Of a stretch of 46,943 nt of DNA, positions 15,081-24,698 are shown piece by piece (positions within the stretch are counted from its first letter, which is position 1; each line of letters opens with the position of its first letter). The DNA lies in the NCBI GenBank assembly GCA_017552985.1, contig JAFZNO010000136.1:1-46943 (forward strand), given 5' to 3'. Both the position numbers and the translations under genes were made by a program. The notes under the pieces are model-generated. The model did not search any database, was not told where the DNA came from, and saw only the letters and a list, made by a program, of their open reading frames with translations. The DNA comes from Lachnospiraceae bacterium (GTDB lineage Bacteria; Bacillota; Clostridia; Lachnospirales; Lachnospiraceae).

Positions 15081-16166
15081 TCACTCCAAAAGCTGTCCTA
15101 GCAAGGCATTCCACTGCTCCATGACCTTCGGCAACAGGAACGGTCTTATGCCTTCCGGCGCTTTTTCCGCCATTTCCGTAAGCAAATCATCGTCTTCCAT
15201 GAGCAGCAAGAGCTTTTCCGCCATGGATTCGCAGTCAAACGGCTCGATGAGCCATCCGTTTACGCCGTCATGAATGATATCTGACGGTCCCGTAGGCACG
15301 TCAAAACTCACCGCCGGCAAACCGCAGGCCCCGGCTTCCAAAAGGCACATGGGAAAGCCTTCTGCCCTGGACGTCAGCACAAAGATCTTTGCCTGCGTCA
15401 GATACTCTTCCACCTTGGGGACGTATCCGACCAGTTCCAGTTGCCCCTGCAAGCCTTCCTTTTCGCGGAATGCTTCCAGCGCGGCCCTCTCTGGCCCTTC
15501 ACCGCAAAGGATCCACTTCCAGTTCCTGCGTTTCGAAAGGACCATCTTTGCCACCTGCATCAGCAGGTCATATCCCTTTTCCGGGACAAGCCTTGCGGCG
15601 GTGATCAGCCAGTTTTGCCGCTCACGCCTTGCCACGTCAGCCATCGTGGCAGGATTCGCAATGGCAACGATCCGGTCCTGTCTTCCAAAATGCTTTTGAA
15701 ACGCCTTCGCGTCTCCCGGCGTCAGCGTGACAATGGCATCCGTCTTTTTCGTAAAATGATTAAGAATGATCCTGCGATACCATCCTTCAGACAATTCAAA
15801 CGCACAGTTTGAATGCTCCCAGGAAATGACCTTGACGTTTAATCCCTTCGCCGCAGGCACGGAGAGGACGTCCAACACGATGTCTATGTCTATGATCAGA
15901 TCGATCTGCCGTTCTTTCAAAAACCTTCGCAGCTTCGGGATCAGCGGAAGGTAGGCCGGGCCCGGCGTCAGCCACTTCTTGCCGAGCGCGTGGCGGGACA
16001 CGTTCGAAGCGATCTCGTAGCAGGGCACTTCCTTTTGCTCCACAAGACTTAAAAAGCAAACCTCCGTCTCCGGTTCCTTCGCAAGTTCATTCGCTATGGT
16101 GACAGCGACGCGTTCCGTACCGCCGTTTCTTGTCACGTCTCCTGAAAAAAAACAGATTCTTTTCAA
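15081..16166 (-). CDS. GT4-family glycosyltransferase
   Basis: Product of 361 residues with the GT-B fold pattern: N-terminal GDVTRNGGTERVA, a second Rossmann domain beginning near LITAARLVPEKGYDLL, and the EX7E motif in AEGFPMCLLEAG followed by GLPAVSFDVPTGP. It transfers a sugar from a nucleotide donor with retention. The start codon is TTG at 16166, supported by GGGAGG 7 bases ahead. It follows the DUF4832-like gene by 15 bases and precedes the flippase by 7. Confidence 0.88.
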   Translation of the reverse strand: MKRICFFSGDVTRNGGTERVAVTIANELAKEPETEVCFLSLVEQKEVPCYEIASNVSRHALGKKWLTPGPAYLPLIPKLRRFLKERQIDLIIDIDIVLDVLSVPAAKGLNVKVISWEHSNCAFELSEGWYRRIILNHFTKKTDAIVTLTPGDAKAFQKHFGRQDRIVAIANPATMADVARRERQNWLITAARLVPEKGYDLLMQVAKMVLSKRRNWKWILCGEGPERAALEAFREKEGLQGQLELVGYVPKVEEYLTQAKIFVLTSRAEGFPMCLLEAGACGLPAVSFDVPTGPSDIIHDGVNGWLIEPFDCESMAEKLLLLMEDDDLLTEMAEKAPEGIRPFLLPKVMEQWNALLGQLLE

Positions 16167-16181
16167 GGCGAACCTCCCAAG

Positions 16182-17453
16182 TCATTTTATCGTGCCCAAC
16201 AATAAGTATCCGTCCTGGCTCTCCCTTGCGAAAGAGATCACCTTCCCGTCTCTTCTGCGAAGGATCCTGACGTAGAGGAAAAGTTCTTCCCCTTTTTCAA
16301 GTCCAGCGGTGCCTTCCCTCAAAAACGTGCCGCGAAGCTCCATTTGTGACCCAGACGGCATTCCCCGAAGGTTTCCCTCGAGCTTTCCCAGCTTTTCAAA
16401 ACCGGAAGTCTGTCCGTTCCGCTTTGCGAACACCCAGGCGTCTGCATCGTCATATAGCGTTCCAAATCCCTGATTGTCGATCTTAATCGTGATCCTCAAG
16501 TCATCTTTTTTGACCTTACAGTCCGCTTTCCGCAGGTCAAAACAGTATCCCAAACGGCGGCCAACGTAATCATATAAGCTCTGTCCGCCGTAGGGCATCT
16601 CTTTCCACTTCGTCAACAGCGCGACGTCATGGGTGGAATTCAAATAGCACGTGCCAAGGCGCCTTAGTTCCCCCGCAACCTGCTCCGCCGATAACGGGAC
16701 GGTGGCATCGATCACCTCCCCGCCGTACGGCACCTGCGCCGTGAAAGGCATCATAAAACGCGCCTCTTCCTCCGGGCTCCAGGCTTCCTTCCAGGTCGTT
16801 CTTCCGGCCGTTTCCGGTCCAAAGGTCCCAAGGTGTGAAGGCGACCCCAAAAGACCATCGTTGAAGAAACCTGTCATGCCTCGTTCCTCGCCCTCCGCAA
16901 AGGCCAGGCGCCACTGAACGGGCTTTCTTATGGCAAGCCGTATTTTCCCTTCCGTCTCGCGCAGAAACAATTCCATAAGTTCCCTTAGGCACTGCTCGCT
17001 CAAGAACTTAGAGTCATGCATCTCTCCCCAGCTCCCGATCAGCAGCCCCTGATAAACGTAAATGGAAGCTGCATGCTTTTTCAGAAGCGGTGCGATCTGC
17101 GTTACGTGTTTTTTGACGTGCGAAAAAAGGGAGGGCTCCCTGACCATCCCTTTTCCTTCCGTGTCGTAACATATTCTAAGGATCAGGTCAAAGCCTAATT
17201 GTTCAAAGCGTTGCAGGATCCCGTCCATTCTGTCAAGGGCCTGGGACGACAGATCCTCATCCTTGTACGCGCCCACGTTAAATAAAACTAACGCCAGGCT
17301 TTCTCCCGCATACCGGACCGGATCTTCCCACGTTTCCTCCTCCAGGCGGTAGGTATAGATGCGGTACCAGCCTCTCCCCGGATTATCCGCGGGATCCACG
17401 GATTTTGCAGAATCTGCGGGCGTGAACTTCGGTCCCTTAATAAAAGATAACAT
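16182..17453 (-). CDS. DUF4874/DUF4832-like protein (glycoside-hydrolase-like barrel)
   Basis: Product of 423 residues. The opening NPGRGWYRIYTY, a first domain with LVLFNVGAYKD and LILRICYDTEG, the middle QGLLIGSWGEMHDSKF and a later beta-rich part (about 310-420) resemble the DUF4874 plus DUF4832 pair, a TIM-barrel and beta-sandwich family often annotated near polysaccharide genes. Members are usually secreted, but no signal peptide is seen here, so it may act in the cytosol or leave by another route. ATG 17453 has AGAGGG ahead and overlaps the preceding gene by 17 bases. Activity is unknown. Confidence 0.7.
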   Translation of the reverse strand: MLSFIKGPKFTPADSAKSVDPADNPGRGWYRIYTYRLEEETWEDPVRYAGESLALVLFNVGAYKDEDLSSQALDRMDGILQRFEQLGFDLILRICYDTEGKGMVREPSLFSHVKKHVTQIAPLLKKHAASIYVYQGLLIGSWGEMHDSKFLSEQCLRELMELFLRETEGKIRLAIRKPVQWRLAFAEGEERGMTGFFNDGLLGSPSHLGTFGPETAGRTTWKEAWSPEEEARFMMPFTAQVPYGGEVIDATVPLSAEQVAGELRRLGTCYLNSTHDVALLTKWKEMPYGGQSLYDYVGRRLGYCFDLRKADCKVKKDDLRITIKIDNQGFGTLYDDADAWVFAKRNGQTSGFEKLGKLEGNLRGMPSGSQMELRGTFLREGTAGLEKGEELFLYVRILRRRDGKVISFARESQDGYLLLGTIK

Positions 17454-18222
17454 CCCTCTTCTCTCCTGCTTTCTTTTGCAAGATCTTGATGCGGAACACG
17501 ATGGCCAAAATGGAGAAGATCATGCGGATCATGTATAGGATTGGCTTAAAGCCGGAATGCATGCTTTCCCCGCCAACGCGATTGTGCATGACCGCAGGCA
17601 TCTCTTCCACGCGGTATCCCACGAGAAGCATCAAAATGATCATGTTGGCGTCCGGGTAACGGTCATCAAACCGGCCGTACTTTGAGTAATACAGCACGGC
17701 ACGGTTGCTGAGGCCCTGCAGGCCCGTGGTAGGATCTGCAATTCTTCTTCCCGTGAACAACTTGATCAAAAAACGAAAGATCATAAACGCAAACTGCTTT
17801 GCAGCGGAAACTTCAAATTCACTGCTTCCGTCCATAAAGCGCGATCCCAATACGATGTCGGGGTACTTTCCCTCCCGGTTCGGCGTCTTCAGTCTGTCAT
17901 ACAGCTTCACCACGTTACAGGCGTCATGCTGTCCGTCCGCGTCCATCTGGATCACGTACTTATACTTTCGCCGTATGGCATATTTATAGCCAAGCTGGAT
18001 CGTGCTCCCGTATCCCAGGTTAAAGATATTGGAGATCAGCGTAAATCCCGCATTTTTCACTATTCTGTTTGTTGCGTCGGAGGATGCGTCATTAATGACC
18101 AATACGTCCGCGATGTCCATGATCTCGGGCGTCTTTAACTCCTTCAACACAGCCAGTATGTTTTGCTCTTCATTATACGCCGGTATAATGATCAGCAAGT
18201 CCTTAGGCTTTGAATTCTGCAT
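17437..18222 (-). CDS. GT2-family glycosyltransferase, DPM1-like
   Basis: Product of 261 residues: LLIIIPAYNEEQNI, VINDASSD and the metal site MDADGQHD (about 93-100) of family 2. SRFMDGSS and DPTTGLQGLSNRA fit the dolichyl/polyprenyl-phosphate sugar synthase branch. A hydrophobic C-terminal stretch (about 225-248) could anchor it. A DUF2304 membrane protein is encoded two genes upstream; these two families are often neighbours. ATG 18222 follows the previous stop by one base. Confidence 0.88.
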   Translation of the reverse strand: MQNSKPKDLLIIIPAYNEEQNILAVLKELKTPEIMDIADVLVINDASSDATNRIVKNAGFTLISNIFNLGYGSTIQLGYKYAIRRKYKYVIQMDADGQHDACNVVKLYDRLKTPNREGKYPDIVLGSRFMDGSSEFEVSAAKQFAFMIFRFLIKLFTGRRIADPTTGLQGLSNRAVLYYSKYGRFDDRYPDANMIILMLLVGYRVEEMPAVMHNRVGGESMHSGFKPILYMIRMIFSILAIVFRIKILQKKAGEKRDVIFY

Positions 18223-18223
18223 T

Positions 18224-19438
18224 TTATTCCCTCGATGACGTTAAACTAAACAGTCCTTCCAAATCTTTTTCGTAGGAGAACTTGCGTTTTGCCGCATTCT
18301 CCCCAAGGCGCCTTGCCTTCTCAGGATCATTCAGTAGTTCCTGAATGGCCTTAGCAAGCGCCTCCGGTTTTTGTGCGATGACGAGGCCGTCCACCCCGTC
18401 CTCCACCTGTTGTCTGTTACTTATTATATCGGACGTTATGATGGGACAGGCAAGGGTTTGCGCCTCTTGGATCGCAATGCTTTTCCCCTCATAAGCCGTA
18501 GCATGCACGTAAAGGTCAGCCTGAGCGTAATACGGATACGGATTTCCCACCGCGCCCAGCAAAATAAAATCCTTTTCCAGACCGAGCTGACGGATCTTTT
18601 GTTCCAGGCGGCCTCGCTCGTCGCCCTCCCCCAGCACGTACCATCTTGCCTTTACGCCCGCGTCCTTCAGAAGCTTCATGGCGTCAATGGCCGTCGGAAA
18701 TGCTTTTTGCTTTGTCAGCCTCGCCACCGTAAGGATCCTGGCACCGTCATACTCATCGGTGAATCCCCCCGGAAGCATTGCCTTCTCGCGGATGACTTCC
18801 TGATTTACGATATTGTGGAACGTGGAGGTCTTTCCCTCACATTCCGGGTACGCTTCCAAAAAGCTTTTTTGCGTCTCCTCGGAAATTGGGAATATGTGAT
18901 CCATCTTTAGGAAACAATCCTTGTCCAGCTTTCTGTCATATCCGGACATTCCATAGTCCACGTGAATGAATGCCGCCTTCTTCTTCGCATTTACGTGATC
19001 TGCAACGTAATACGAGGAACCGCCTTCAATGTAGGCAACGGCCAGATCATACTCCTTGGAGAACCTCGGCGCTCCGTCCGAAAGGACGCGCCAACAAAGC
19101 TTATCCACCTTCAGTCCTCCCCGCCCCAGCATGCGGAACGCGCTGGAGACAAGATACGGGAACAGGCGGAACATGGTTCCCCTGCTGATGAGCGCCCGGC
19201 AGACCGTGAAAAACATCCGCACGCGCCCGCGCCCCGTCAGGACGGATTCTCTGGAAAAGCGTTTGTTAAGAAGCGTAACGTGTCTCGGAACAAGATCCAC
19301 AAGCTCTCCCTGTTCCAGGATTACGTATAAGTCCACCTTCCACTCAGGGCCAAAGAAACAAGGGAGAAGCTCCAGTAATGCCGTCTCCGCGCCGGCCCTG
19401 CTCAAAGTATTGATCACAAACAAGATGTTTTTAGGCAT
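18224..19438 (-). CDS. GT4-family glycosyltransferase
   Basis: Product of 404 residues with the GT-B layout. It starts NILFVINTLSRAGAETALLEL, has a second domain with ILTVARLTKQKAF and VLGEGDERGRLE, and the EX7E-type stretch AYEGKSIAIQEAQTLACPII. ATG 19438 has GGAG ahead and overlaps the DUF2304 gene by 8 bases. Sugar donor and acceptor are not evident. Confidence 0.88.
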   Translation of the reverse strand: MPKNILFVINTLSRAGAETALLELLPCFFGPEWKVDLYVILEQGELVDLVPRHVTLLNKRFSRESVLTGRGRVRMFFTVCRALISRGTMFRLFPYLVSSAFRMLGRGGLKVDKLCWRVLSDGAPRFSKEYDLAVAYIEGGSSYYVADHVNAKKKAAFIHVDYGMSGYDRKLDKDCFLKMDHIFPISEETQKSFLEAYPECEGKTSTFHNIVNQEVIREKAMLPGGFTDEYDGARILTVARLTKQKAFPTAIDAMKLLKDAGVKARWYVLGEGDERGRLEQKIRQLGLEKDFILLGAVGNPYPYYAQADLYVHATAYEGKSIAIQEAQTLACPIITSDIISNRQQVEDGVDGLVIAQKPEALAKAIQELLNDPEKARRLGENAAKRKFSYEKDLEGLFSLTSSRE

Positions 19439-19823
19439 CTTTCTCCGACTCCTTCAGTTTGTTGATCTGTTGCAACATACTGTCATTTTCCTGGTTCAAA
19501 AGTGCAACCTGCATGGCCAGCTCCCTCACCTTCATCATCAGTTCGGAAACCATACTGCTGACGACGAAGATCAAGATCAGTAAGAGCGCGCAGACCGTGG
19601 AAAGCACGGCCACGACCAGCCCCGAACTGTATCCGTTGACGATCAGGACGATGCCCAGCACAAGGACGATTATGGAGATCACAAACCAGATCAGCATAAA
19701 TCCGTCGCTCATCTTCTTCCGGGCATACCTCAAAAACGCAATGACGAACATAAGCGTTGAAACGCCCACCATTACGAGTCCAAGATAAAACCATACGTCC
19801 ACGATCGCGTCAAACCATTTCAT
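19431..19823 (-). CDS. DUF2304-like small membrane protein
   Basis: Product of 130 residues from ATG 19823; a GTG at 19835 is the alternative but lies inside the AGAGGTGA ribosome site. Three hydrophobic segments (about 8-29, 42-62, 66-88) are followed by a C-terminal coiled coil rich in E, Q, N and L. This is the layout of DUF2304 proteins next to polyprenyl-phosphate glycosyltransferases, where they may assist membrane placement of the enzyme or lipid sugar flipping. Function is not established. Confidence 0.78.
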   Translation of the reverse strand: MKWFDAIVDVWFYLGLVMVGVSTLMFVIAFLRYARKKMSDGFMLIWFVISIIVLVLGIVLIVNGYSSGLVVAVLSTVCALLLILIFVVSSMVSELMMKVRELAMQVALLNQENDSMLQQINKLKESEKDA

Positions 19824-19848
19824 CTGAAGTATCACCTCTCAATGCGTA

Positions 19849-21330
19849 CTAGCTCATCATTTTCTCATCCACGCCCCCGTTTACGTTGGGGTTTCTGCGG
19901 TCATAAACCAGCGTGGAAGGTTTCTTGGAAAGCTTTGTCGGGAATAACGTTCCCCGGCAGAAAATGTGCTCGTCCAGATGCTTTTCCACCCACCGAAGTC
20001 TCAGGTAGGCGATAACAAAGCCCGTAAGGCTTCCAACGATCACCCCAAGCCCATACCAGATGGGGGTAAGGCGCGTTGCAAAAATGCTAACGAGGAACGT
20101 GACCAGGCAGAATACCGCCGACGTGATCACTGCCCCGTCCAGATCGTTATAGTAGTAAAGAAGTATGATCTCAGAATACATGATAAACAGGATAAAGTAG
20201 CCTGCTGCCAGGGAAGGATAAATCTGAAGCACTAGTCCCGCAAATCCGAACCTTGGCAAGAAGATCAGCATGAGCAGGAAGATCACCACGGAAATGATGA
20301 ACTGCAGCCGCACCAGATTCATCAGCTCCGAGGAGAGCTGCCGGAACATGCGGTTTTTCGTGTTCTGCACGTCCATCCACCGTCCGCCGGTCACGGCCTC
20401 GGAATAGGCTTTGTAGCGGTCATGGAAATGCATCTCGATCCTGGCGATAAAGATCACCGTCGCGGAAATGTTCGTAAACATGGCGATACAGGTTGCCACG
20501 TCATATACGGGAGCCATGACAAAACTGTCCGCAACCACCATGCGAAGCTCCGTGTGCCAAAATACGAAGTTGTGTACGTACAGGCCCAGCGTATAACAAA
20601 AATTGATCACGATCAGCTTCCAATAGCGTTTGAAATATCCCAGCACCTTCTTGTAGCTGTTGTTGTTACTATGGAAGTAACGGCGTATGGTAGCCAGCTC
20701 CATGATGGCGGTCAGCGCAAAGCCGATGGTCAGGGCAAGCAGCATGCCGTAGGACACTTCAAAGTGAAAGCCCTTGACAAACAGGAACGACAAAAGAAAT
20801 GCCGCCAACATCCCACAGAAGAAAAAGATGGAAATCTTTGAATAATCCTTACAGATGGAAAGGTACAGCATGGAGTAAAAGACCAGCACCAACGCGATAT
20901 ACCCGCAAAACCCCGTAAATACGTAGTACAAAGCCACCTTTCCCACCACGCACTCCCAAATGCTGAAGGGAATGCCCATGAGGCAGGCCGTCAGGATGGT
21001 GACGGCAAGACCCGTGTAATAGCAAGGCAGGATGTCATCGTAGGTCTCGTCATAGATCACGTCGGACAAATACCGGGAAATGACTGCGTTATAGGGAGCT
21101 GCCGCCAAAAGCGAAAAGATGAAAATGTACAGGATCGTTGCGGCAAACAAATTTCTGCCTTTGTATCCCGTCACGTCATATCGCAAGAAGTAGCTCATCA
21201 GCAAAATATTGCCTATGACCACAAACATGGGGGCCACCGTCACCATGGTACTGTATCCGAAACCGATCAGGTTCGTGGTAACGGTCTCCTTGCCAAATAT
21301 TTTATTGAGCTTAATGCCTATTCCAGCCAT
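19849..21330 (-). CDS. pelG: PelG-like polysaccharide exporter of the inner membrane
   Basis: Product of 493 residues with about 12 membrane segments. The start MAGIGIKLNKIFGKE and the order directly after a PelF-type glycosyltransferase are typical of PelG, the MOP-superfamily membrane partner that moves Pel polymer across the membrane together with PelD, PelE and PelF. The C-terminus is polar (YDRRNPNVNGG region). AAAGGAAAAGAG lies ahead of ATG 21330. In Gram-positives no outer-membrane part (PelB, PelC) is needed, and none is seen. Confidence 0.87.
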   Translation of the reverse strand: MAGIGIKLNKIFGKETVTTNLIGFGYSTMVTVAPMFVVIGNILLMSYFLRYDVTGYKGRNLFAATILYIFIFSLLAAAPYNAVISRYLSDVIYDETYDDILPCYYTGLAVTILTACLMGIPFSIWECVVGKVALYYVFTGFCGYIALVLVFYSMLYLSICKDYSKISIFFFCGMLAAFLLSFLFVKGFHFEVSYGMLLALTIGFALTAIMELATIRRYFHSNNNSYKKVLGYFKRYWKLIVINFCYTLGLYVHNFVFWHTELRMVVADSFVMAPVYDVATCIAMFTNISATVIFIARIEMHFHDRYKAYSEAVTGGRWMDVQNTKNRMFRQLSSELMNLVRLQFIISVVIFLLMLIFLPRFGFAGLVLQIYPSLAAGYFILFIMYSEIILLYYYNDLDGAVITSAVFCLVTFLVSIFATRLTPIWYGLGVIVGSLTGFVIAYLRLRWVEKHLDEHIFCRGTLFPTKLSKKPSTLVYDRRNPNVNGGVDEKMMS

Positions 21331-21372
21331 TCTCTTTTCCTTTCCAGGTGATCAACATCCCGCCGCAGGCGC

Positions 21373-22797
21373 TTATTTCGTTTGCTGATCGAAGTAATTG
21401 TAGATATTCCGGTAGGTACCCTGCATGTCCGTCAATTTGTAGCGTCCCATCATTCTGCGGTACCCGTTTTCACCGAACTCAAGTCTTTTTTGCGGATTGG
21501 TTGCAAGCTCTACCATGGCCGCCGTGATCTCCTCCACGTTCATGACGTGGGTCAGGATGCCGGCAGGTCCGATTCCGTCATCCTCGCCAAAGATAAGACC
21601 CCGGCAGTTACCAACGTCCGTTGCGATCACGGGCTTGCGCGCCGCATAGGACTCCAGGATCGTGAGAGGCTGTCCCTCACTGATGCTGGTGAGGATCGTA
21701 AAGTCCATCTGCCATAAGTATTTCGTAACGTCAACCCTTCCCGTGAACGCCACGTCCCGTACGCCCATGGTTTCTACCAGTTCGTAACACTCGGCTGCGT
21801 ATCTCTCATCCTCTTCCGTCGGTCCCATAACCCAAAGCTTAAGGTTGGGAACGCGCTCCTTTGCAAATGCAAACGCGCGGATCATCGTCTTTACGTCCTT
21901 GATGGGCGTAACGCGCAGGACGGCGCCCACGTGGACCATGCCATCATCGGCAACCTTCTCTCCCGAAGGCGCCGCAAAACGGTTTTCGTCAATGCCGTTG
22001 GGCGTAACCATCGTGATTTCTTCATTACATCCCAGCTCTATCTGGAGCTTTCTCGCATGTTCATACAGACTGGTCACAAGATCTGCGCTGGAGTAAGCCA
22101 GCCTTGACATTTTCTTAAACTGATCGATCCAAACGTTTTTATAAATTCCCGCTACCCATTTCGCGCGGATCAGTTCCTCCTCACGCTCACGGGTGTAGAT
22201 GCCGTGTTCCGAGATCAGCAGCCCGCAACCGTATTTTTCCTTCGCCATAGCGCCAAGAACACCCGCATAACCCGTGGCAACGCAGTGATACAGGTCCGCC
22301 TCCGGGATCTCCGTGCTCAGTGCCAGGAACAGCGGCAGGTAAATGGATCTCATCGTCCACAGGAAATCCGAAAATACTGCTTCCGGGTAATTGATCTGAT
22401 AGCATTCCCGCACGGCCCTAAGGAACTCCGGCCCCATCAGGAATTCATTCAGTGAGAATTCCCTCTTTTGGAACAGATTAAACAAAACGCTCCACTTCAC
22501 GTTCTGGTTGATCAAAAGGCTCAAAACTGCCTCATATTCCTCAGTGCTCAATTGTTTTCTGCGTTTTCTGTCCGTCTTCTTACTGCACCAGTCATAATCC
22601 TCCAGATACACCTCATGCACCTGGCTAAGGTTCTCCGGAAGCTCATAGGCAAACTTCCCGCGAAAAGAGCGGTTCGCCAAAATGGCGAGCACCACAAACT
22701 CATGCTCGGGAAATGCCTTGATCAAACTATGGATCCAACTGGATACGCCGCCCACCACGTAAGGGTAGCAGCCTTCAGCAACGATACAAATCTTCAT
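21373..22797 (-). CDS. pelF: PelF-like GT4 glycosyltransferase
   Basis: Product of 474 residues from ATG 22797 (GGAG ahead); the frame extends to 22824 but overlaps the preceding gene without a ribosome site. The N-terminal MKICIVAEGCYPYVVGGVSSW is the hallmark of PelF. The second domain shows VGAVLRVTPIKDVKTMI and the EX7E motif in SEGQPLTILESYA. PelF is the cytosolic UDP-HexNAc-using polymerase of the Pel pathway. A length near 500 residues fits the family. The neighbours PelG, PelD and PelE support the call. Confidence 0.93.
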   Translation of the reverse strand: MKICIVAEGCYPYVVGGVSSWIHSLIKAFPEHEFVVLAILANRSFRGKFAYELPENLSQVHEVYLEDYDWCSKKTDRKRRKQLSTEEYEAVLSLLINQNVKWSVLFNLFQKREFSLNEFLMGPEFLRAVRECYQINYPEAVFSDFLWTMRSIYLPLFLALSTEIPEADLYHCVATGYAGVLGAMAKEKYGCGLLISEHGIYTREREEELIRAKWVAGIYKNVWIDQFKKMSRLAYSSADLVTSLYEHARKLQIELGCNEEITMVTPNGIDENRFAAPSGEKVADDGMVHVGAVLRVTPIKDVKTMIRAFAFAKERVPNLKLWVMGPTEEDERYAAECYELVETMGVRDVAFTGRVDVTKYLWQMDFTILTSISEGQPLTILESYAARKPVIATDVGNCRGLIFGEDDGIGPAGILTHVMNVEEITAAMVELATNPQKRLEFGENGYRRMMGRYKLTDMQGTYRNIYNYFDQQTK

Positions 22798-22820
22798 ATT
22801 GTCTCCATTCCCAACGGTTA

Positions 22821-24671
22821 TCAATAATAAAACAGGCGTCTCTCACGCACCTTGATCTTGACGTCCTCCTGGGAAACGTCAAGCAGGAAAAAGCCATTCT
22901 TTAAGTTCGTAACCTCCGCTCCCGTCACCTCGTCGATCTCGCCCTGATTCAGCTTCAGGATGAAGAACGCCTGGCTGTCAAACCCGTCTACGTGAAGCGT
23001 GATCTCATTGTCTTGCTTGTGATCGCTGTAATCCAGGGCGAAAAATCTGCGGATGCGCAGGTCACTCTCGGAAAGCGTCGTCTTGTCAAATCCGGCATAG
23101 GGCTTCCAGTACGTAAGGAAATTACTTGCCGTCTGTCTGGAAAAGCTTGCATAGTCTTCATCACCCTGCGGATGGGATACGAGGGACATGTCCATCACCA
23201 CGTTGGAGAAACCAAGCGCCGTCTCAAAGGCTTTCATCTTGATGTCCTCGGAAAACCTGTGGGTCATGAGCAGATTCGTGGTCTCCTGGCAGGTTACGGT
23301 GTCATCCACGTAGAACACAGGCTCGCCGTCGGTTGCATCCGTCACGATGGTTCTCAAGTCCGGCACGTACTGCTTTGCCTCGTCATATTTTGTAAAGTCG
23401 TGCAAATACAGGGATCTCAGGCTGTATTCGCCGGCTTCCTTCTCCCAGTAAACCCTGTCCTTCCCAAGCTTTTCGCGGATGGAAACCGTTGAGAACTGCT
23501 TCGTGGACAGGCCGGCTTCGCCATAGCCTTCATTCAAAAGCTTTAAGTAGTAAATAAGCAATCCTTCCTCAGGCTCCACGTCATCGGAATAATCCATCTG
23601 CGGAGAAACCATCAGGGAAAGCTTGTTTCCGGAACGCTCCGTCATGGAAATGATGGAGGGCCAAACCACGTCGCGGAACAAAGGGATCTGCTTCTGGTCA
23701 TACAAACGGTTTAGCGTCTCGGCATTCTCGTTCGAAACGCCGCCGTAATTGGCAAGCACAAGGTTCTGTGCGTTGATCACGGGATAAACGTCATAGGAAT
23801 CTTTTTCCCCGAGGCATGCCGTCAGGAAACCGATTCCCGTTTCCTTCGTCATAAAATCGCCGCCAATGCAAAAGACCTTACCGTATCCAAAGGCATGTCT
23901 CCAAACGATGGAGGGCAGCTCTTCACTCTCCTTGGAACCATCCTTCACCACGCCCATGACGTAGGTTTTGGAGCCCTCTCCCGTCACGTACCAGGGGATC
24001 ATCAGATCCAGATCCTGGCAGCCTTCCTTGCCGGGGCCTTCCACGTATTCTTCCTCCGTTCCCAAAAGGAATCCGGGGAACAGTCTGTATCCGTCCACGT
24101 GCTGATCCTCGCGGGAGACGGTCTTGATTCCCATCATCTCGCGAAGTCTCTGGTTATTTCGCATTTCCTCCGCGCTTGGCATGCGGGCAAAGATCACGCA
24201 GGCACCGCCGTGCGCCAGTCTAAGCGCCGCATCCGTCTCCTGAGTCCACTCCATGGCCTCGCCGTCTAAGATGATAACCTCAGGAAGTTTGGCAATCTGA
24301 TCCAAATCCAGATCCGTCAAGGTAGTGCTCCGGATCATGGGGCGCTTCATGTAGTTGCACCAGGAAGTAACCACCTTTGAAACCTCATTCGACGGATCCC
24401 TCGTGACAAAGAGAACTCTCTTCTCCCAGTCTCCCGTCTCCAGTTCAGCGGTATATGCCGTCGCATCCGCGCGAACGCCGTTCTTTACGGCCAGCTTTTC
24501 ACTGAGAGCATTGCTCTCTTCCTTCAGTGCCTTTTCATCCGCTTCCACTTCCGCATAAGAATTGGTACCGTATTCATTTAATTCCTGCTTGATCACGCCC
24601 GAAAACATGAACATGAAGATCATGATCAAAAGCAGGGTGAGAATTGTATAAAAATTTCTTCTGGATACCAT
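22821..24671 (-). CDS. DUF2194-like membrane-anchored extracytoplasmic protein
   Basis: Product of 616 residues with one N-terminal membrane segment (about 9-27), a short coiled coil (about 38-60) and a large outside domain. The stretch after residue 80 (FVTRD, VIILDGEAMEW, then GYGKVFCIGGDFMT) resembles the DUF2194 proteins encoded in clostridial Pel-like loci, where a polysaccharide deacetylase-type protein is usually expected (PelA-like). I see no clear NodB zinc triad, so deacetylase activity is not supported by sequence alone. GGAAAAGG lies before ATG. It may process or anchor the polymer outside the cell. Confidence 0.65.
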   Translation of the reverse strand: MVSRRNFYTILTLLLIMIFMFMFSGVIKQELNEYGTNSYAEVEADEKALKEESNALSEKLAVKNGVRADATAYTAELETGDWEKRVLFVTRDPSNEVSKVVTSWCNYMKRPMIRSTTLTDLDLDQIAKLPEVIILDGEAMEWTQETDAALRLAHGGACVIFARMPSAEEMRNNQRLREMMGIKTVSREDQHVDGYRLFPGFLLGTEEEYVEGPGKEGCQDLDLMIPWYVTGEGSKTYVMGVVKDGSKESEELPSIVWRHAFGYGKVFCIGGDFMTKETGIGFLTACLGEKDSYDVYPVINAQNLVLANYGGVSNENAETLNRLYDQKQIPLFRDVVWPSIISMTERSGNKLSLMVSPQMDYSDDVEPEEGLLIYYLKLLNEGYGEAGLSTKQFSTVSIREKLGKDRVYWEKEAGEYSLRSLYLHDFTKYDEAKQYVPDLRTIVTDATDGEPVFYVDDTVTCQETTNLLMTHRFSEDIKMKAFETALGFSNVVMDMSLVSHPQGDEDYASFSRQTASNFLTYWKPYAGFDKTTLSESDLRIRRFFALDYSDHKQDNEITLHVDGFDSQAFFILKLNQGEIDEVTGAEVTNLKNGFFLLDVSQEDVKIKVRERRLFYY

Positions 24672-24698
24672 TTCCTTTTCCTTCCGTGATGAAACAAC

